15,449 bases of DNA from positions 1 to 15,449 of the forward strand of contig CAYLJO010000153.1 in the NCBI GenBank assembly GCA_964383905.1. Reading direction: 5' to 3'. The notes under the pieces are model-generated. The model made no database searches and was not told the origin of the DNA. It saw only the letters and a program-made list of their open reading frames with translations. This DNA is from CAYLJO01 sp964383905 (GTDB lineage: Bacteria > Acidobacteriota > Blastocatellia > Pyrinomonadales > Pyrinomonadaceae). The position numbers and the translations under genes were made by a program. This document shows, piece by piece, positions 12,944 to 15,449 of the stretch (position 1 is its first letter; every line of letters begins with the position of its first letter).

Positions 12944-12958
12944 GTTAATATAATTAAC
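12944..12958. promoter_or_regulatory. AT-rich inverted repeat at the lipoprotein start
   Basis: GTTAAT and ATTAAC are perfect inverted arms separated by 3 bases. On the minus strand it contains TATATT seven bases before the ATG at 12939, so it could be an operator, a leaderless -10 box, or both. No protein can be assigned to it. Confidence 0.3.
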
Positions 12959-13032
12959 GGATTAAGCATCAAGAGAAATGGTCCCGCAGAGAGCCTGCAC
13001 TCTCAAGTTAATTCGCCTAAGACAAAATAATT

Positions 13033-13061
13033 ACGCTAACAAAGCGACCCGTCATTGTCAA
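13033..13061 (-). promoter_or_regulatory. Sigma70-type promoter of the ABC/LolA-like cassette
   Basis: On the minus strand TTGACA (13061-13056), a perfect -35, is followed by a 17-bp spacer and TAGCGT (13038-13033), which keeps the important T, A and final T of the -10. Transcription would start near 13026 and run into the lipoprotein gene with a leader of about 87 nt. It separates the cassette from the upstream HD-domain gene. Confidence 0.5.
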
Positions 13062-13065
13062 CGCA

Positions 13066-13075
13066 CTCCGCGGAG
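13066..13075. promoter_or_regulatory. Perfect 10-bp palindrome upstream of the -35 box
   Basis: CTCCGCGGAG lies 4 bp upstream of the TTGACA box and 4 bp past the stop codon of the HD-domain gene. It could be a small operator or a fragment of a terminator. It has no spacer, so as RNA it cannot form a normal hairpin. Confidence 0.25.
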
Positions 13076-13079
13076 CCAC

Positions 13080-13664
13080 CTACGGCCCAATAATGCCCCG
13101 GTGCGCGCCCGCGAGTTGCTGCAAAACTTCTTTCACAACTTCTCCGGCGGCGGCGTCAAGTTGAAAATCTCGCTCCGCGACACCGTCCCAGAATTCGTCG
13201 AGCCCGCGCGTGCCGGTGCGCTCGAAGGCCAACACCTGCACCAACAGGTCAATTACGTCCGCCGCCTTTACCAAACGAGCTTCGAGGCTGGCGCGGCGCT
13301 CGTAATCCTCATGCAGCTCACTGTATGTTGCTTCGCGATCCGCCCCGAGCTTTCGCACGATGTCGTCGAAGGCGGCGCGCTCGGCACGCCGCCGTTCATC
13401 GGCGCCGTAATACGCGCTCCCCGTGCGCGGCATGTCGCCCACGCGCGCTTCTGCCCAATCGTGCAACAGGGCCATCCTCAGCAAACGCTCCACATCGATA
13501 GTGACGCCGCGCGTGAGCAGGTCGTCCGCGAGCATCATTGCGGCGACGGCGACGCCGTAAGAATGCGCCGCGACGGATTCCGCGCCCGGCGCCAGCCCGC
13601 GCAACGTCCAGCCGGTGCGGTCCAGACGTTTCAAACGCTGCAGCTCTAAAAGGGTCAGTATCAT
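13080..13664 (-). CDS. HD-domain nucleotidase, YfbR/HDDC2-like
   Basis: This 194-aa soluble protein shows the YfbR/HDDC2 pattern: LKRLDRTGW (11-19), ESVAAHSYG with H34, then MALLHDWAEARVGD with the metal-binding H68-D69 and E72, and KAADVIDL with a further Asp (D136). These metal-dependent enzymes remove the 5' phosphate of deoxynucleoside monophosphates. The frame is open upstream to 13787, but that part overlaps the FAD oxidase gene and has no family similarity, so the ATG at 13664 is chosen. The ribosome site is weak. It lies 79 bp downstream of the oxidase gene, with a hairpin between, and is probably on the same transcript. The exact substrate is inferred from the family. Confidence 0.87.
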   Translation of the reverse strand: MILTLLELQRLKRLDRTGWTLRGLAPGAESVAAHSYGVAVAAMMLADDLLTRGVTIDVERLLRMALLHDWAEARVGDMPRTGSAYYGADERRRAERAAFDDIVRKLGADREATYSELHEDYERRASLEARLVKAADVIDLLVQVLAFERTGTRGLDEFWDGVAERDFQLDAAAGEVVKEVLQQLAGAHRGIIGP

Positions 13665-13697
13665 TTCAGATTTTGCGATTGACAATTGGGGGGTCGC

Positions 13698-13728
13698 TGA
13701 AATCGGAGACCGTGAGCTTCCGGTTTCA
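13698..13728 (-). terminator. Hairpin between the FAD oxidase and HD-domain genes
   Basis: TGAAATCGG (13698-13706) pairs with CCGGTTTCA (13720-13728) over 9 bp with one T.G pair. Outside it GCGATTG (13675-13681) and CAATCAC (13727-13733) pair with one mismatch, giving an alternative fold. It begins 15 bp after the oxidase stop. No U-tract follows on the minus strand, so read-through is likely. Confidence 0.4.
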
Positions 13729-13743
13729 ATCACAAGCCTAAAA

Positions 13744-15171
13744 TTACACAAACACTTTTCCCGGGTTGAGAATGCCGAGCGGATCAAGCGCGTGCTTGAT
13801 CCGCCTCATCGTCTCGATGGTCGTGCCCGTCATTGCCATCTCAAGGTACGGGGCTTTAACGTAGCCGATGCCGTGCTCGCCGCTGATCGTGCCGTCTAAC
13901 GAGACGGCTAACGCAAAAGTTTCACGAACGGCTTCGCGCGCTCGTCGCACCGCCTCCTTGTCCTCACGGTCGCACATGAAATTGACATGAATATTGCCGT
14001 CCCCGGCGTGCCCGAAATTGACGACGAAGGTGTTATTGCGGCGGCCAATCTCCTCGACGCCCTCGATCAACTCGGGCACCCGCGAACGCGGCACGACGAC
14101 GTCCTCGTTGAGCTTCAGGCTCCCATATTTTTTGATCGCGGGCGAGAGGGCGCGGCGTACGTCCCACAAACGATCCTCCTCTTCGCGCGTGACGGCGCGC
14201 AAGATATCGAAGCCGCCGCCGCCGCGCAGCACCTCTTCGACAACACGCGAGGCACGTTCGACCTCCTCGACCGGCCCATCAACGGAGACGATCAGCAACG
14301 CGCCCGCGCCCTCAGCGAGGCCGAAGGCGAAGGCGGACTCGACGGCGTTAATCGCGCTTCTGTCCAGGACCTCTACCGCTACCGGCGTCACGCGCGCTCG
14401 CGTGAAGCGCGGCACTGAGGTGCAGGCATCGCGCATTGAGTGGAAAGTCGCGCGCACGGTGCGCGTTGCCTCCGGCAGCGGAAGCAACCGCAGAGTAGCC
14501 TCGGTGATAATACCCAGCATGCCTTCGGAGCCGCAGATCAACCCGGTCAGATCAAACCCGACGACGTTCTTGCTGGTGCGCCCCCCGGTCTTAATGATCT
14601 CTCCTGTCGGCGTCACGACCTCCAGGCCGATCACGTAGTGTTTGGTGACACCGTACTTCGCCGAACGCATGCCGCCGGCGTTCTCCGCGATATTGCCCCC
14701 GAGAAAAGAGTCTTTGTAGGAAGCCGGGTCGGGCGGATAAAAAAGCCCTTCAGCTTCCACCGCTTGCTGCAACGCGTAGGTCGTCACCCCCGGCTCCGCG
14801 ACGACGTACAAATCATCCGCGTGGATCTCCTTGATGCGGTTCATGCGGTCTGTGCCGATCACGACGCCGCCTTCGATGGGTACCGCGCCCCCGGAGTATC
14901 CGACCCCACCGCCGCGCGCCGTAACAGGGAAACGCGCCTCGTTGGCCAGTCGCAAAATCTTCGCAATCTCGCCGGCCGTGCGCGGCAGTAAGACCGCCTC
15001 CGGCGGGAACTTCTCCTTCACCGCATCCTGAGCGTACGGCTCCACGCGCTCGGGCTCGACGAGCACATGTTCCGCGCCAACGATTTCACGCAACCGCGAC
15101 AATACGTTCGCATCCGACGCGGGCGTGCGGGCGCGGCTTTTACCCGCGTTCGTTTCCATTGAATGGCCCAT
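13744..15171 (-). CDS. glcD: GlcD-type FAD-linked oxidase (glycolate or D-lactate dehydrogenase)
   Basis: This 475-aa enzyme oxidises a 2-hydroxyacid to the 2-oxoacid with FAD. The FAD-binding type 4 domain covers about 55-235, with PVTARGGGVGYSGGAVP (82-98) and LGGNIAENAGGMRSAKYG (157-174). The C-terminal oxidase domain (235-472) carries NFGHAGDGNIHVN (385-397) and GEHGIG (431-436), the substrate and flavin-site motifs of GlcD and bacterial D-lactate dehydrogenases, and it ends in the usual PLGILNPGKVF. The partners GlcE and GlcF are not in the window, so substrate and electron acceptor are uncertain. The ATG at 15171 has GGAAGG about 11 nt upstream; an ATG four codons later is possible. Lack of a signal peptide places it in the cytoplasm. 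Confidence 0.93.
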   Translation of the reverse strand: MGHSMETNAGKSRARTPASDANVLSRLREIVGAEHVLVEPERVEPYAQDAVKEKFPPEAVLLPRTAGEIAKILRLANEARFPVTARGGGVGYSGGAVPIEGGVVIGTDRMNRIKEIHADDLYVVAEPGVTTYALQQAVEAEGLFYPPDPASYKDSFLGGNIAENAGGMRSAKYGVTKHYVIGLEVVTPTGEIIKTGGRTSKNVVGFDLTGLICGSEGMLGIITEATLRLLPLPEATRTVRATFHSMRDACTSVPRFTRARVTPVAVEVLDRSAINAVESAFAFGLAEGAGALLIVSVDGPVEEVERASRVVEEVLRGGGGFDILRAVTREEEDRLWDVRRALSPAIKKYGSLKLNEDVVVPRSRVPELIEGVEEIGRRNNTFVVNFGHAGDGNIHVNFMCDREDKEAVRRAREAVRETFALAVSLDGTISGEHGIGYVKAPYLEMAMTGTTIETMRRIKHALDPLGILNPGKVFV

Positions 15172-15449
15172 ACTTTTGCGCCTTCCGAGATGACTACTTT
15201 AACGCGCTCGCCATCATCTCATCAATGCGCGCTCCCGCTTTAACCGGCGCCATTCGACAAGAGGGTAATGGCGTGACCGCCGGCGGGTGCCGGCCGAACT
15301 CTTGACCGTCCGATAGATAATGCCCGAGTTTAAGGGACTAAAAGATGAAGTGGGATGAGGGCCGGTTGGAAAATGTGTGGCGCGTGTAAATGCCCGGCAG
15401 CTTGTGAGCGAACCGCCGGGCATTCCGTCTTAGCTCGACTTTATCCATT
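15172..15449. other. Intergenic region upstream of the FAD oxidase gene
   Basis: This stretch holds no convincing gene on either strand. Close to the oxidase gene, GAGATGA (15187-15193) and TCATCTC (15214-15220) are perfect inverted 7-mers 20 bp apart and could be an operator or leader hairpin. A weak promoter-like pair (TTTTAG, 17 bp, TTATCT) lies on the minus strand near 15342-15314. A strong hairpin sits at the right end. Confidence 0.45.
15389..15424. terminator. 10-bp GC-rich hairpin, probable terminator of an upstream neighbour
   Basis: AATGCCCGGC (15389-15398) and GCCGGGCATT (15415-15424) pair perfectly with a 16-nt loop. It lies about 220 bp upstream of the oxidase gene, so it more likely ends a gene beyond the right edge than acts on the oxidase. 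A U-run is weak on both sides, so direction is uncertain. Confidence 0.55.

Noticed and set aside
13665..13787. 41-residue N-terminal extension of the HD-domain protein
   Set aside because: It would overlap the end of the FAD oxidase gene and cross a hairpin. Family similarity begins right after the ATG at 13664.
15194..15240. Coding-like tail (ARIDEMMASALK, stop) on the minus strand upstream of the oxidase
   Set aside because: It looks like a protein C-terminus, but the frame upstream is unstructured and a different frame is open across the same bases. It is too short to call a gene or a remnant.

Overview
This window is a GC-rich bacterial chromosome segment with a Gram-negative (diderm) envelope. 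It encodes lipoproteins, a LolA-like periplasmic protein and an FtsX/MacB-type ABC transporter. The gene families and the style of the intergenic DNA resemble Acidobacteriota (Blastocatellia-like). That assignment rests on overall impression, not on a marker gene, and is tentative.

Left edge (1-625): an AT-richer stretch holding a CheY-like response regulator gene on the minus strand. It has been split by a 126-bp MITE-like element with terminal inverted repeats and a perfect 10-bp target duplication. A good sigma70-type promoter (TTGTCA, 17 bp, TATAAA) precedes the broken gene. Next on the minus strand come an Ala/Glu/Arg-rich helical membrane protein (626-1600) and a receiver-GGDEF diguanylate cyclase (1692-2618).

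Centre (2932-7434, plus strand): a co-directional run of a Crp/Fnr regulator, the gyrase inhibitor YacG, a TlpA-like thioredoxin lipoprotein, a small GRAM/PH-like protein, pyruvate kinase (GTG start) and a TPR membrane protein. These genes are mostly separated by hairpins rather than packed tightly.

Right (7612-15171, minus strand). Read in the direction of transcription: a GlcD-type FAD-linked oxidase and an HD-domain nucleotidase, then a promoter (TTGACA, 17 bp, TAGCGT). This is followed by a cassette of LolB/LolA-fold lipoprotein, FtsX-like permease, LolD/MacB-like ATPase, a 113-aa single-pass membrane protein and a LolA-like secreted protein, closed by a clear intrinsic terminator. A radical SAM protein with extra C-terminal cysteines follows. 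The cassette has every part expected of an envelope lipid or lipoprotein trafficking route, from inner-membrane ABC extractor to periplasmic carrier to outer-membrane acceptor, but none is a plain orthologue of the E. coli Lol proteins.

The most unusual feature is spread through the intergenic DNA. At least eight gaps contain hairpins whose arms are built from degenerate 7-nt units (for example GTAAAAG/GCAAAAG, or GTTTCGG/GTCTCGA). They start at or just after a stop codon, and some include the stop codon in the stem. I saw no tRNA, rRNA, CRISPR array or intact transposase.
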